Assembly: GCA_029099685.1 (NCBI GenBank)
Contig: JAQXOO010000025.1
Span: forward strand, 1-64,000
Direction: 5' to 3'
DNA length: 64,000 bases
From: Clostridia bacterium
Lineage (GTDB): Bacteria > Bacillota > Clostridia > Oscillospirales > Butyricicoccaceae
Shown: positions 40,471-48,273 of the stretch, one piece after another
Layout of the letters: each line of letters begins with the position of its first letter
Position numbering within the stretch: position 1 is the first letter of the stretch
Program-made: the position numbers and the translations under genes
The notes under the pieces: generated by a model
Databases searched by the model: none
Seen by the model: the letters and a program-made list of their open reading frames with translations, nothing else
What the model was told of the DNA's origin: nothing

Positions 40471-41674
40471 GTTCCGGCCCGGCCGGGCCGCCGGCGCCGT
40501 GGAAGCGCCCCCCAGCAAAAGCATGGGCCACCGGATGCTGCTGTGCGCCGGACTTTCCGGCGGGCCCTGTACCGTCCGGGGCATCGCCTCCTCCCAGGAT
40601 ATGCTGGCCACCTTGGACTGCCTGTCCGCCCTGGGCGTCCGCTGGGAGCGAACGGGGGACACTGTCACCCTGTCCGGCGGGGATGTGTTTTCCACCCCCA
40701 AAGAGGTGGTGGACTGCCGGGAGAGCGGCAGCACCCTGCGGTTTTTTGTGCCGCTGCTGCTGCTGGGCCGGGAAAAAGCGGCCCTCACCGGCCACGGACG
40801 GCTGATGGAGCGCCCCATGGAGGTTTACGCGGGCCTGTGCCGGGAGCGGTCTCTGCTGTTCCGGCAGGAGGGGGACCGGCTGTGGCTCCGGGGACCGCTG
40901 CAGCCCGGCCTGTTTCAGCTGGCAGGGGACGTCAGCTCCCAGTTCATCACCGGCCTGCTGTTCGCCCTGCCCCTGCTGGAGGCGGGCAGCGTGGTCAGCC
41001 TCCGCCCGCCGGTGGCCAGCCGGCCCTATATCGAGATGACCCGCCAGGCCCAGGCGCTGTACGGCGTCACTTCCGCTTGGACGGATGAAAATACCCTCCG
41101 CATTCCCGGCGGCCAGCGCTACCGGCCTGTGGACAGCGTGGTGGAGGGCGACTGGAGCAACGCCGCCTTTTTGGAGGGCTTTTGCCTGTTGAGCGGCGAT
41201 GTGCAGGTCACCGGATTGAAAACCGACAGTCTGCAAGGGGATAAAATATACAAAGAGTATTATAAACGGCTGCAACAAGGCTGCCCCACCCTGGACATCG
41301 ACCAGTGTCCCGACCTGGGGCCGGTGCTGATGGCCCTGGCGGCAGCGGGGCAGGGGGCCACCCTTACCGGCACACGCCGCCTGCGCATCAAGGAGAGCGA
41401 CCGGGGGGCCGCCATGGCGGAGGAGCTTGCCAAGCTGGGCGTGGCGTGCCGGGTGGAGAAAAACACCATTTTTGTCCCCGGCGGACAGCTCACCGCCCCC
41501 GCACGGCCCCTGTGCGGCCACAACGATCACCGTGTGGTGATGGCCCTGAGCCTGCTGCTCAGCCGCACCGGCGGCATTTTGGAGGGCGCCCAGGCGGTGC
41601 GCAAGAGCTTCCCCGACTTTTTTGAGCGCATCCGGACCCTTGGCATTGAGGTGAACACCTATGAAGATCGATAA
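40460..41674 (+). CDS. aroA: EPSP synthase
   Basis: AroA joins shikimate 3-phosphate and phosphoenolpyruvate. The 404-residue protein has the N-terminal PPSKSMGHRMLLCAGLS, CRESGSTLRFFVPLL, GDVSSQFITGLLFALP and the C-terminal RRLRIKESDRGAAM and GHNDHRVVMALSLL motifs. It is slightly shorter than typical (about 430). The glyphosate-contacting segment usually containing GNAGTA reads ESGSTLR, pointing to a class II-like or divergent enzyme; I could not classify it further. Confidence 0.93.
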   Translation: MYAEFRPGRAAGAVEAPPSKSMGHRMLLCAGLSGGPCTVRGIASSQDMLATLDCLSALGVRWERTGDTVTLSGGDVFSTPKEVVDCRESGSTLRFFVPLLLLGREKAALTGHGRLMERPMEVYAGLCRERSLLFRQEGDRLWLRGPLQPGLFQLAGDVSSQFITGLLFALPLLEAGSVVSLRPPVASRPYIEMTRQAQALYGVTSAWTDENTLRIPGGQRYRPVDSVVEGDWSNAAFLEGFCLLSGDVQVTGLKTDSLQGDKIYKEYYKRLQQGCPTLDIDQCPDLGPVLMALAAAGQGATLTGTRRLRIKESDRGAAMAEELAKLGVACRVEKNTIFVPGGQLTAPARPLCGHNDHRVVMALSLLLSRTGGILEGAQAVRKSFPDFFERIRTLGIEVNTYEDR

Positions 41675-42542
41675 AAACACCCGGTTTTTGATCGTGGGGC
41701 TGGGCCTTTTGGGGGGCAGCTACGCCATGGCCCTGAAAAAGCAGGGCTTTCGGGTAGAGGCGGTGACCCGCTCCCGTGACAGCATTGATTACGCCCTGGA
41801 ACAGGGCATCATTGATGCGGGCGCGGCCTTTCCCGACCCGGAGCTGATCGGCCGGGCGGATGTGGTGGTGCTGGCCCTGTATCCCCACGTGCTTTTGGAC
41901 TGGGTGCGGGAAAACCAGCGGTATTTCAGGCCCGGGGCGCTGATCACCGACGTCACCGGCGTCAAGACCGCCGTGGTGGGGCCGGTGCAGGCCATGCTGC
42001 GGCAGGATGTGGAGTTTGTGGCCGCCCACCCCATGGCCGGGCGGGAGACCCTGGGCGTCCGCAGCGCCGACGACCGCATTTTCCGGGGGGCCAACTACAT
42101 CGTCACCCCCACGGACAAAAACACCCCTGCCGCCGTCGCCGCCTGCGAGGAGCTGGGGCGGCTGCTGGGCTTTTCCAGCATTTCCCGCCTGACGCCGGAG
42201 CAGCACGACGAGATGATCGGCTTTGTGTCCCAGCTGACCCACTGCATCGCCGTCGCCCTGATGACCTGCAACGACATTCAGCATCTGGAGCGCTACACCG
42301 GCGACTCCTTCCGGGACCTGACCCGCATCGCCAAGATCAACGACGAGATGTGGAGCGAGCTGTTCCTGGACAACCGGCAGGCCCTGCTGGCCCAGATGGA
42401 CCAGTTTTCCGCCCAGCTGCACCGGCTGCGGGACCTGCTGGAACAGCAGGACCGGGAGGGAATGCGGGACATGATGCGCGCCTCCACCGCCCGGCGAAAG
42501 GCCCTTGAGGCGCAGAACCAGAAAGGAAGCGACTGTTTATGA
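41661..42542 (+). CDS. tyrA: Prephenate dehydrogenase
   Basis: TyrA oxidatively decarboxylates prephenate to hydroxyphenylpyruvate. The 293-residue product has the NAD site FLIVGLGLLGGSYAMALKKQ and the GVKTAVV segment. It also has the catalytic His context AAHPMAGRETLGV and the helical region EEQHDEM-like (PEQHDEMIGFVSQLTHCIAV). No fused chorismate mutase or ACT domain is present. It overlaps aroA by 14 bases and the first DAHP synthase gene by four. Confidence 0.94.
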   Translation: MKIDKNTRFLIVGLGLLGGSYAMALKKQGFRVEAVTRSRDSIDYALEQGIIDAGAAFPDPELIGRADVVVLALYPHVLLDWVRENQRYFRPGALITDVTGVKTAVVGPVQAMLRQDVEFVAAHPMAGRETLGVRSADDRIFRGANYIVTPTDKNTPAAVAACEELGRLLGFSSISRLTPEQHDEMIGFVSQLTHCIAVALMTCNDIQHLERYTGDSFRDLTRIAKINDEMWSELFLDNRQALLAQMDQFSAQLHRLRDLLEQQDREGMRDMMRASTARRKALEAQNQKGSDCL

Positions 42543-43573
42543 TCCATAATCTGCAATTTGTCCGGGAACTGCCCAATCCCGATTCCGTCAAGGCGCTGAT
42601 GCCGGTGCCCTCTGAGCTGAAGCCCCTGAAGGAGGAGCGGGACCGGGAGGTCCGCGCCATCTTTACCGGAGAGGACAGCCGCTTTGTGCTCATCATCGGC
42701 CCCTGCTCCGCCGACCGGCAGGATGCCGTTCTGGACTATCTGAGCCGTCTGCGGACGGTGCAGGACAAGGTGGCGGACAAGATCTATATCATCCCCCGGA
42801 TCTATACCAACAAGCCCCGCACCACCGGCGACGGCTACAAGGGGATGCTTCATCAGCCCGACCCCCGCCAGCACAGCGATATGCTCCGGGGCGTGCTGGC
42901 CATCCGGGAGCTGCACCTGAAGGCGCTGGTGCAGACCGGCTTCACCTGTGCCGACGAGATGCTGTATCCGGAAAACTATGTGTACCTCAACGATCTTTTG
43001 AGCTATGTGGCCATCGGCGCCCGGTCGGTGGAGGACCAGGCCCACCGCCTGGCCTCCAGCGGGCTGGACATCCCCGTGGGCATGAAAAACCCAACCTCCG
43101 GCGACAACAGCGTGATGCTCAACGCCATCATGGCGGCCCAGCACCACCACACCTTCACCTACCGGGGGTGGGAGGTCCATTCCTCCGGCAACCCCTGCGC
43201 CCACGCCATCCTCCGGGGTTATGTGAACAAGCAGGGTCAGACCCAGCCCAACTATTATTACGAGGACCTGCTGCGGCTGCAGGAAGAGTACGACCGCTTC
43301 GGCCTGGCCAACCACGCGGTCATCGTGGACTGCAACCACTCCAATTCGGGCAAGAAGTACCTGGAGCAGATCCGTATCGCAGGGGATGTGCTCCACAGCC
43401 GCCGGCTGCAGCCCTCCCTGCGCCGGCTGGTAAAGGGCCTGATGATCGAAAGCTATCTGGAGGACGGCTGCCAGAAGGTGGAGGAGGGCGTCTACGGAAA
43501 ATCCATCACCGACCCCTGCCTGGGCTGGGAAAAGACCGAACGGCTCATCCTGGACATCGCGGACCAGCTTTAA
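42539..43573 (+). CDS. aroF: DAHP synthase, copy 1
   Basis: This type I (AroFGH) 3-deoxy-7-phosphoheptulonate synthase of 344 residues catalyses the first shikimate step. It has the IIGPCSADRQDAVLDYL motif, PRIYTNKPRTTGDGYKGM, the GARSVEDQ and MKNPTSGDNSVMLNA segments, and the metal-binding CNHSNSGKKYLEQ. A tandem paralogue follows 24 bases downstream. Differential feedback by Phe and Tyr is plausible for the pair, but I cannot assign which copy is which. Confidence 0.95.
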   Translation: MIHNLQFVRELPNPDSVKALMPVPSELKPLKEERDREVRAIFTGEDSRFVLIIGPCSADRQDAVLDYLSRLRTVQDKVADKIYIIPRIYTNKPRTTGDGYKGMLHQPDPRQHSDMLRGVLAIRELHLKALVQTGFTCADEMLYPENYVYLNDLLSYVAIGARSVEDQAHRLASSGLDIPVGMKNPTSGDNSVMLNAIMAAQHHHTFTYRGWEVHSSGNPCAHAILRGYVNKQGQTQPNYYYEDLLRLQEEYDRFGLANHAVIVDCNHSNSGKKYLEQIRIAGDVLHSRRLQPSLRRLVKGLMIESYLEDGCQKVEEGVYGKSITDPCLGWEKTERLILDIADQL

Positions 43574-43597
43574 TCCAACGGAAAAGAGGGAACACCC

Positions 43598-44626
43598 ATG
43601 AATTTGCAACTGACAAGAGAACTGCCCAACCCCGACGCCATCAAGGCGCTGCTGCCCACCACGCCGGAGCTGCAGGCCATCAAGGCCCGGCGGGATGAGG
43701 AGCTGAAGGCCATCCTGTCCGGCCGGGACCGGCGGTTTTTGCTGATCATCGGCCCCTGCTCCGCCGACCGGCAGGACGCGGTGCTGGACTATATCTCCCG
43801 CCTGCGGACGGTGCAGGAAAAGGTGGCGGACAAGATCTATATCGTGCCCCGGATCTATACCAACAAGCCCCGCACCACCGGCGACGGCTACAAGGGGATG
43901 CTCCACCAGCCCGATCCCCAGGAGCACAGCGATATGCTCCGGGGCCTGATGTCCATCCGGGAGCTGCACCTCAAGACGCTGGCGGAGACCGGCTTCACCT
44001 GCGCCGACGAGATGCTGTATCCGGAAAACCACGCCTATCTGGATGACCTTTTGGGCTATGTGGCCGTGGGCGCCCGGTCGGTGGAGGACCAGCAGCACCG
44101 GCTCACCGCCTCGGGCCTGAATGTGCCCGTGGGCATGAAGAACCCCACCTCCGGCGACTATACCGTGATGCTCAACGCCATCATGGCGGCCCAGCACAGC
44201 CACACCTTTGTCTACCGGGGCTGGGAGGCTACCTCTCAGGGCAACCCCTATGCCCATGCCATCCTCCGGGGCTATGTGAACAAGCACGGCCAGAGCCAGC
44301 CCAACTATCATTACGAGGAGCTGATCCGCCTGCAGCAGCTCTATGCGCAAAAAGAGCTGCAGAACATGGCGGTCATCATCGACTGCAACCACAACAACTC
44401 CGGCAAGCAGTATCTGGAGCAGATCCGCATCACCCGGGAGGTGCTCCACAGCCGCCGGAACAATGCCGAGCTGGAAACCATGGTCAAGGGCATCATGATC
44501 GAAAGCTACCTGGAGGACGGCTGCCAGAAGATCGGCGAGGGCGTCTACGGAAAGTCCATCACCGATCCCTGCCTGGGCTGGGAAAAGACCGAAAAGCTCA
44601 TCTACGACATGGCCGACCTGCTGTAA
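43598..44626 (+). CDS. aroF: DAHP synthase, copy 2
   Basis: The 342-residue second copy is a clear paralogue of the first, with the same IIGPCSADRQDAVLDYI, PRIYTNKPRTTGDGYKGM and CNHNNSGKQYLEQ blocks. The N-terminal region and the stretch around residues 125-160 differ most, as expected for isozymes with distinct effectors. It is the last gene of the aromatic operon and is followed by a strong terminator. AAAAGAGGG serves as ribosome site. Confidence 0.95.
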   Translation: MNLQLTRELPNPDAIKALLPTTPELQAIKARRDEELKAILSGRDRRFLLIIGPCSADRQDAVLDYISRLRTVQEKVADKIYIVPRIYTNKPRTTGDGYKGMLHQPDPQEHSDMLRGLMSIRELHLKTLAETGFTCADEMLYPENHAYLDDLLGYVAVGARSVEDQQHRLTASGLNVPVGMKNPTSGDYTVMLNAIMAAQHSHTFVYRGWEATSQGNPYAHAILRGYVNKHGQSQPNYHYEELIRLQQLYAQKELQNMAVIIDCNHNNSGKQYLEQIRITREVLHSRRNNAELETMVKGIMIESYLEDGCQKIGEGVYGKSITDPCLGWEKTEKLIYDMADLL

Positions 44627-44640
44627 AAGCGGCGAAAACG

Positions 44641-44669
44641 AAAAGCACCCCGGAGAGGGGTGCTTTTTT
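44641..44669 (+). terminator. Terminator of the aromatic operon
   Basis: AAGCACCCC and GGGGTGCTT form a stem with a short loop and a six-T tail. Confidence 0.9.
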
Positions 44670-44688
44670 CAGCTCTGATACCGGCCCT

Positions 44689-44880
44689 TCAGGGCGGGCA
44701 CAAAGGAGAGGTCCACCGCTCCAGCCAGCCGCAGGTGCAGCAGAGGCAGTGGTCCACAGGGGCAAAGAAGCCCGGCCCAGCGTGCAGGGAGCGGGCATCC
44801 ATACCGGCGCCGCCGGTGCCGGGAATTTTCAAAAGGCCGCTCCCGCCGCACGTGGGACAGGGCTTTCCGTATGGTTCGGG
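44689..44880 (-). other. Cys-rich tail in frame after a UGA of the DUF4288-like gene
   Basis: Directly after the TGA of the DUF4288-like gene (44883-44881), the same frame stays open for 63 codons to a second TGA. It encodes a zinc-ribbon-like sequence, with PCPTCGGSGLLKIPG near the start and CLCCTCGWLERW near the end. There is no ATG or GTG suitable as a separate start before the first Cys pair. Possibilities are UGA readthrough (Sec or otherwise), a lost start codon, or a degraded C-terminal domain. Confidence 0.4.
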
Positions 44881-45285
44881 TCAGTCCTCCTGGGGGCGCA
44901 TATGCAGGGGGAACAGCTCCTCCGGCCCGCAGGGGGAGAAGCGGTCGCTGATGAGGGCCTCCGGATCAAAGCCCCGGGGCGCCCGGTAGGTGGCGGAAAG
45001 CACCGCCGTGCCGTTGCGCAGGGTGGCCTCCCGCAGCTCCTCCACCTCCAGCCAGTCGTAGAACTTATATTCCACAAGCTGGCCGTAGCGGTTGACATAG
45101 CTGCGGTCGTTCTGCCGGCACTTTTCGGCGGCCCAGTCGGCCGCCTTTTGGGGATCCTCCGCCTGCACCAGCAAAAGGCTCTCTTCATAAAAATCGTCCC
45201 CGTGGTAGTGGGGGTCCGGCATGGAGCCACTGGGCTCGCCGGTGATGTGGGCGCAGTACAGCACCCTGACGCCGTACCAATTCAT
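44881..45285 (-). CDS. DUF4288-like small protein
   Basis: The 134-residue product begins WYGVRVLYCAHITGEP and has a conserved-looking AEDPQKAADWAAEKCRQND helix. It then has an EYKFYDWLEVEEL segment, a layout resembling DUF4288 proteins, whose function is unknown. It ends in RPQED before a TGA, after which a Cys-rich zinc-ribbon-like sequence continues in the same frame. It is divergent from the small gene at 45391. Confidence 0.6.
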   Translation of the reverse strand: MNWYGVRVLYCAHITGEPSGSMPDPHYHGDDFYEESLLLVQAEDPQKAADWAAEKCRQNDRSYVNRYGQLVEYKFYDWLEVEELREATLRNGTAVLSATYRAPRGFDPEALISDRFSPCGPEELFPLHMRPQED

Positions 45286-45325
45286 GATCTGTTACCTCCG
45301 AAAAATGGTTTCAGCGGTCCGGCGC

Positions 45326-45354
45326 TTGCAAGCGGGGCCGGGCCGTGCTATAAT
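45326..45354 (+). promoter_or_regulatory. Promoter for the 45391 gene
   Basis: TTGCAA and a perfect TATAAT are 17 bases apart, 36 bases before the ATG. Confidence 0.7.
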
Positions 45355-45390
45355 CAAAAACGCAAACCAGCGCGAAAGGAGCGGCCTGAT

Positions 45391-45579
45391 ATGCGTTACC
45401 AGGTGATGACTGACAAAGACAGCGGCGGCGAAATGGTCCGGTTTTTTGAATCCGACGACCTGCAGGAGGCCAAGGCCTTCGCCATGCGGATGGCCTTTTT
45501 CAACGACTGCCGGGTGTCGGTCTTTGACGAAAAGGCGGGGGAGACCATCCGGGACTTTGACGATCCCAAGCACCGCTGA
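45391..45579 (+). CDS. Small unknown protein, 62 residues
   Basis: A short gene with a strong promoter and the ribosome site AAAGGAG encodes MRYQVMTDKDSGGEMVRFFE followed by an acidic helix and VSVFDEKAGETIRDFDD. I do not recognise a family. The regular promoter, ribosome site and following terminator make it a believable gene. It could be a small regulatory or stress protein, which is only a guess. Confidence 0.65.
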   Translation: MRYQVMTDKDSGGEMVRFFESDDLQEAKAFAMRMAFFNDCRVSVFDEKAGETIRDFDDPKHR

Positions 45580-45588
45580 AGCACATCA

Positions 45589-45618
45589 AAACGACAGGCT
45601 CGCGCCTGTCGTTTTTTG
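45589..45618. terminator. Bidirectional terminator
   Basis: AACGACAGGC and GCCTGTCGTT with a TCGC loop sit between convergent genes, with Ts on the plus strand and a shorter run on the minus strand. Confidence 0.85.
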
Positions 45619-45819
45619 TCAGTCTTTGGCTTTGTAATACAGCCGGCAGTGGCAGTAGCCCTCAAAGTCCGGGTCGGCCATCTGCTCCCGGAACTCCCGG
45701 CAGATGCATTTGGTGTCCTCGGTCCGTTCAAACCGGCAGGGGCAGTAGCCGCCCTTTTGCCGCAGGCCCTCCCGGATCAGCTCTACCAGCTCCCGGTCCT
45801 CATTCAGCCGGATGCTCAT
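45619..45819 (-). CDS. Ferredoxin:thioredoxin reductase catalytic-subunit-like protein
   Basis: The 66-residue product has the Cys pattern of the FTR catalytic beta chain: YCPCRF, KCICREF and YCHCRLYY. These residues would hold a [4Fe-4S] cluster next to a redox disulfide. It is shorter than the plant subunit but like the minimal bacterial forms. It overlaps the thioredoxin gene by 20 bases, which supports a ferredoxin-driven thioredoxin reduction pair, separate from the NADPH-linked trxB of the grd operon. Confidence 0.85.
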   Translation of the reverse strand: MSIRLNEDRELVELIREGLRQKGGYCPCRFERTEDTKCICREFREQMADPDFEGYCHCRLYYKAKD

Positions 45820-46135
45820 CCTGACACTCCCGGATCAGCTGTTCGATCTCCTCTTTGGAGCGCAGGCCCACCGCCCGGCGGGCAACCTTGCCGTCCTTGA
45901 AGAGCATCAGGGTGGGGATGCTGGACACCTGGTACCGCACCGCCAGCTCAAACTGTTCGTCCACATTGATCTTGCAGACCTTGATATCGGCGCGCTCCTG
46001 GCACAGGGCGTCCACGATGGGGGCCTGCATCTTGCAGGGGCCGCACCAGGCCGCCCAGAAGTCCACCAGCACGGGCTGGGCGCATTCCAGCACTTCTTCC
46101 GTAAAATTATGATTTGTGACCGTCATGGGGGTCAT
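45800..46135 (-). CDS. trxA: Thioredoxin with canonical WCGPC
   Basis: The 111-residue thioredoxin has the active site WAAWCGPCKM (Cys31, Cys34), the cis-Pro loop VSSIPTLMLF and a normal fold length. AAGGAGG lies upstream of the ATG. The neighbouring FTR-like gene suggests it is reduced by ferredoxin. It should serve general disulfide reduction, unlike the GCVPC thioredoxin in the grd operon. Confidence 0.93.
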   Translation of the reverse strand: MTPMTVTNHNFTEEVLECAQPVLVDFWAAWCGPCKMQAPIVDALCQERADIKVCKINVDEQFELAVRYQVSSIPTLMLFKDGKVARRAVGLRSKEEIEQLIRECQDEHPAE

Positions 46136-46234
46136 AGCCGTTCCTCCTTGCCGCAGCGTGTCCGCTGCCTGGTAGTGGTATTGTAGGGGATTTTTGCCCC
46201 GCCGTCAATGGATTTTCAGGGGGAGGACAAAATT

Positions 46235-46672
46235 TTACAAATCCGTGCCGCTGTCCGACAGGGTGTCGGCCAGGACCTGCAGCATCTGGGAAAACACCGC
46301 CAGCTCCCCGTCGGAAAAGCGCTGCTGCAAAAGGTCCAGCGCCCGGTGCATGGTGCTGCTGCTCTCGTTCCAGTAGCGCATGTACTTATCGGTGACATGG
46401 AGGTGCAGCTCCCGCCGGTCGGCGGTGGAGGGGACCTTTTCCACATAGCCCTTCTGGATGAGCTGGTTGAGCTTGTAGGTGGCGTTGGGCTGGGAGATGC
46501 CCAGACAGTCCGCAAACTGTTTGACGGTGGGCCCGTGGAGCAGATAGATCACGTCCACGGAAAAGGCTTCGGTGGCGCTCAGGCTGCCGTCCCGCTCCCG
46601 CAGCAGGCGGAACATGCTGCGGTAGGTGATCAGGCGCAGACGGTCGTAACACTGCAGAACAATGTCGAACAT
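46235..46672 (-). CDS. MarR-family transcriptional regulator
   Basis: The 145-residue protein contains a winged helix typical of MarR: HGPTVKQFADCLGISQPNAT followed by LNQLIQKGYVEKVPSTADRR and ELHLHVTDKY. It is upstream of the thioredoxin/FTR pair on the same strand, about 100 bases away, and divergent from trkA. Redox control of the thioredoxin unit is possible but not shown. Confidence 0.88.
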   Translation of the reverse strand: MFDIVLQCYDRLRLITYRSMFRLLRERDGSLSATEAFSVDVIYLLHGPTVKQFADCLGISQPNATYKLNQLIQKGYVEKVPSTADRRELHLHVTDKYMRYWNESSSTMHRALDLLQQRFSDGELAVFSQMLQVLADTLSDSGTDL

Positions 46673-46872
46673 AAACGAGGAACTCCTTTCGGGTGCAGCC
46701 CAGATATCACTGTTATTTTAGTCCTTTTGCAGAAAAAGTCAACCGCCGCCGGGAAAGGCGGTATCCGGCGCCCAAAACGCAAAAAAATCGCCAAAACCAG
46801 ATGCAATTTTCCGCAAAAGGTGCTATAGTATAGGATGAATCAGTATTCTCAATCATACGTGGAGAGATCGCA

Positions 46873-48261
46873 ATGTTTGGAAAGAAGCATGAGGAAAAGC
46901 GCGGCCTGCAGATCATCATCGTGGGCTGCGGCAAGGTGGGCCGTACGCTGGTAGAGCAGCTGAGCCGGGAGGGCCACGATATCATCGTGGTGGACAAGGA
47001 TGCCAAGCGGGTCCAGTCCCTGGCCAACCTGTATGACATCATGGGCATCGTGGGAAACGGCGCCAGTTACAGCGTTTTGCAGGAGGCCGGCATTGAAAAC
47101 ACCGATCTGCTCATCGCCGTCACCGAATCCGACGAGCTGAACCTGCTGTGCTGCACCGTGGCCAAGCGGGTGGGCGACTGCGCCGCCATCGCCCGGGTGC
47201 GCACCCCGGACTACAGCCGGGAGGTGGGCTATCTCCGGGAAAAGCTGGGGCTGGCCATGATCGTCAACCCCGAGCTGGAGGCCGCCTCTGAGGCGGCGCG
47301 CATCCTTTATCTGCCCACGGCGCTGGAGATCGACTCCTTTGCCCACGGACAGGCCGATATGATCAAATTCAAGGTGCCGGAGGGTAACGTGCTGGACGGC
47401 ATGAACCTGATCACCCTGGGCCAGCGGATCGCCCCGGACATCCTCATCTGCGCCGTGGAGCGGGAGGGCCAGGTCACCATCCCCGGCGGCACCTTCCAGA
47501 TCCGGTCGGGGGACATCCTGTCCTTTGCCGCCTCCCGGTCAGCGGGCAAGGCCTTTTTGGAGCGCATCGGCTTCAAGACCAACGCCGTGCGCAACGCCAT
47601 GCTCATCGGCGGGGGAAAAGCCTCCTACTACCTGGCAAAGCAGCTGCTGAACATGGGCATCCATGTGAAGATCATCGAGATCGACCGGGTGCGGTGCGAG
47701 GAGCTGAGCGTCCTGCTGCCCCAGGCCGTCATCATCAACGGCGACGGCACCAACGAGGAGCTGCTGCGGGAGGAGGGCATCGAGCGGGCGGAGGCCGTGG
47801 TGGCCCTCACCGGCATCGACGAGGAAAACATCCTGCTCACCCTGTATGCCAGAAGGGTGTCCCAGGCAAAGACCATCACCAAGATCAACCGCATCACCTT
47901 CCAGGATGTGATCAACAGCCTGGATCTGGGCAGCGTGATCTATCCCAAGTATATCACCGCAGAGGCCATCATCCGCTATGCCCGGGCCATGCGCGAATCC
48001 ATGGACAGCAACATCGAGACGCTGTACCATATGTTCGACCACCGGGCGGAGGCGGTGGAGTTCCGGGTGGACGGCGACTCCGCCGTCACCGGCGTGCCGC
48101 TGAAGGACCTGCCGCTGAAATCCGACCTGCTGGTGTCCAGCATCTTCCGCAGCGGCAAGGTGCTTATCCCCAACGGCCAGGATATGATCCGGAAGGGCGA
48201 CACCATCATGGTGGTCACCACCCATACCGGCTTCAGCGATATCCAGGATATCTTGGCATAA
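46873..48261 (+). CDS. trkA: Trk potassium uptake regulatory subunit TrkA
   Basis: The 462-residue cytosolic protein has two repeats, each with an RCK nucleotide-binding domain and a TrkA-C domain. The first NAD site is IIIVGCGKVGRTLVEQLSRE; the second, weaker site is AMLIGGGKASYYLAKQLLNM. It gates the TrkH channel in response to nucleotides. TrkH is encoded 12 bases downstream, so the pair is a standard trkAH operon. Confidence 0.95.
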   Translation: MFGKKHEEKRGLQIIIVGCGKVGRTLVEQLSREGHDIIVVDKDAKRVQSLANLYDIMGIVGNGASYSVLQEAGIENTDLLIAVTESDELNLLCCTVAKRVGDCAAIARVRTPDYSREVGYLREKLGLAMIVNPELEAASEAARILYLPTALEIDSFAHGQADMIKFKVPEGNVLDGMNLITLGQRIAPDILICAVEREGQVTIPGGTFQIRSGDILSFAASRSAGKAFLERIGFKTNAVRNAMLIGGGKASYYLAKQLLNMGIHVKIIEIDRVRCEELSVLLPQAVIINGDGTNEELLREEGIERAEAVVALTGIDEENILLTLYARRVSQAKTITKINRITFQDVINSLDLGSVIYPKYITAEAIIRYARAMRESMDSNIETLYHMFDHRAEAVEFRVDGDSAVTGVPLKDLPLKSDLLVSSIFRSGKVLIPNGQDMIRKGDTIMVVTTHTGFSDIQDILA

Positions 48262-48273
48262 GAGGTAAGCGTT

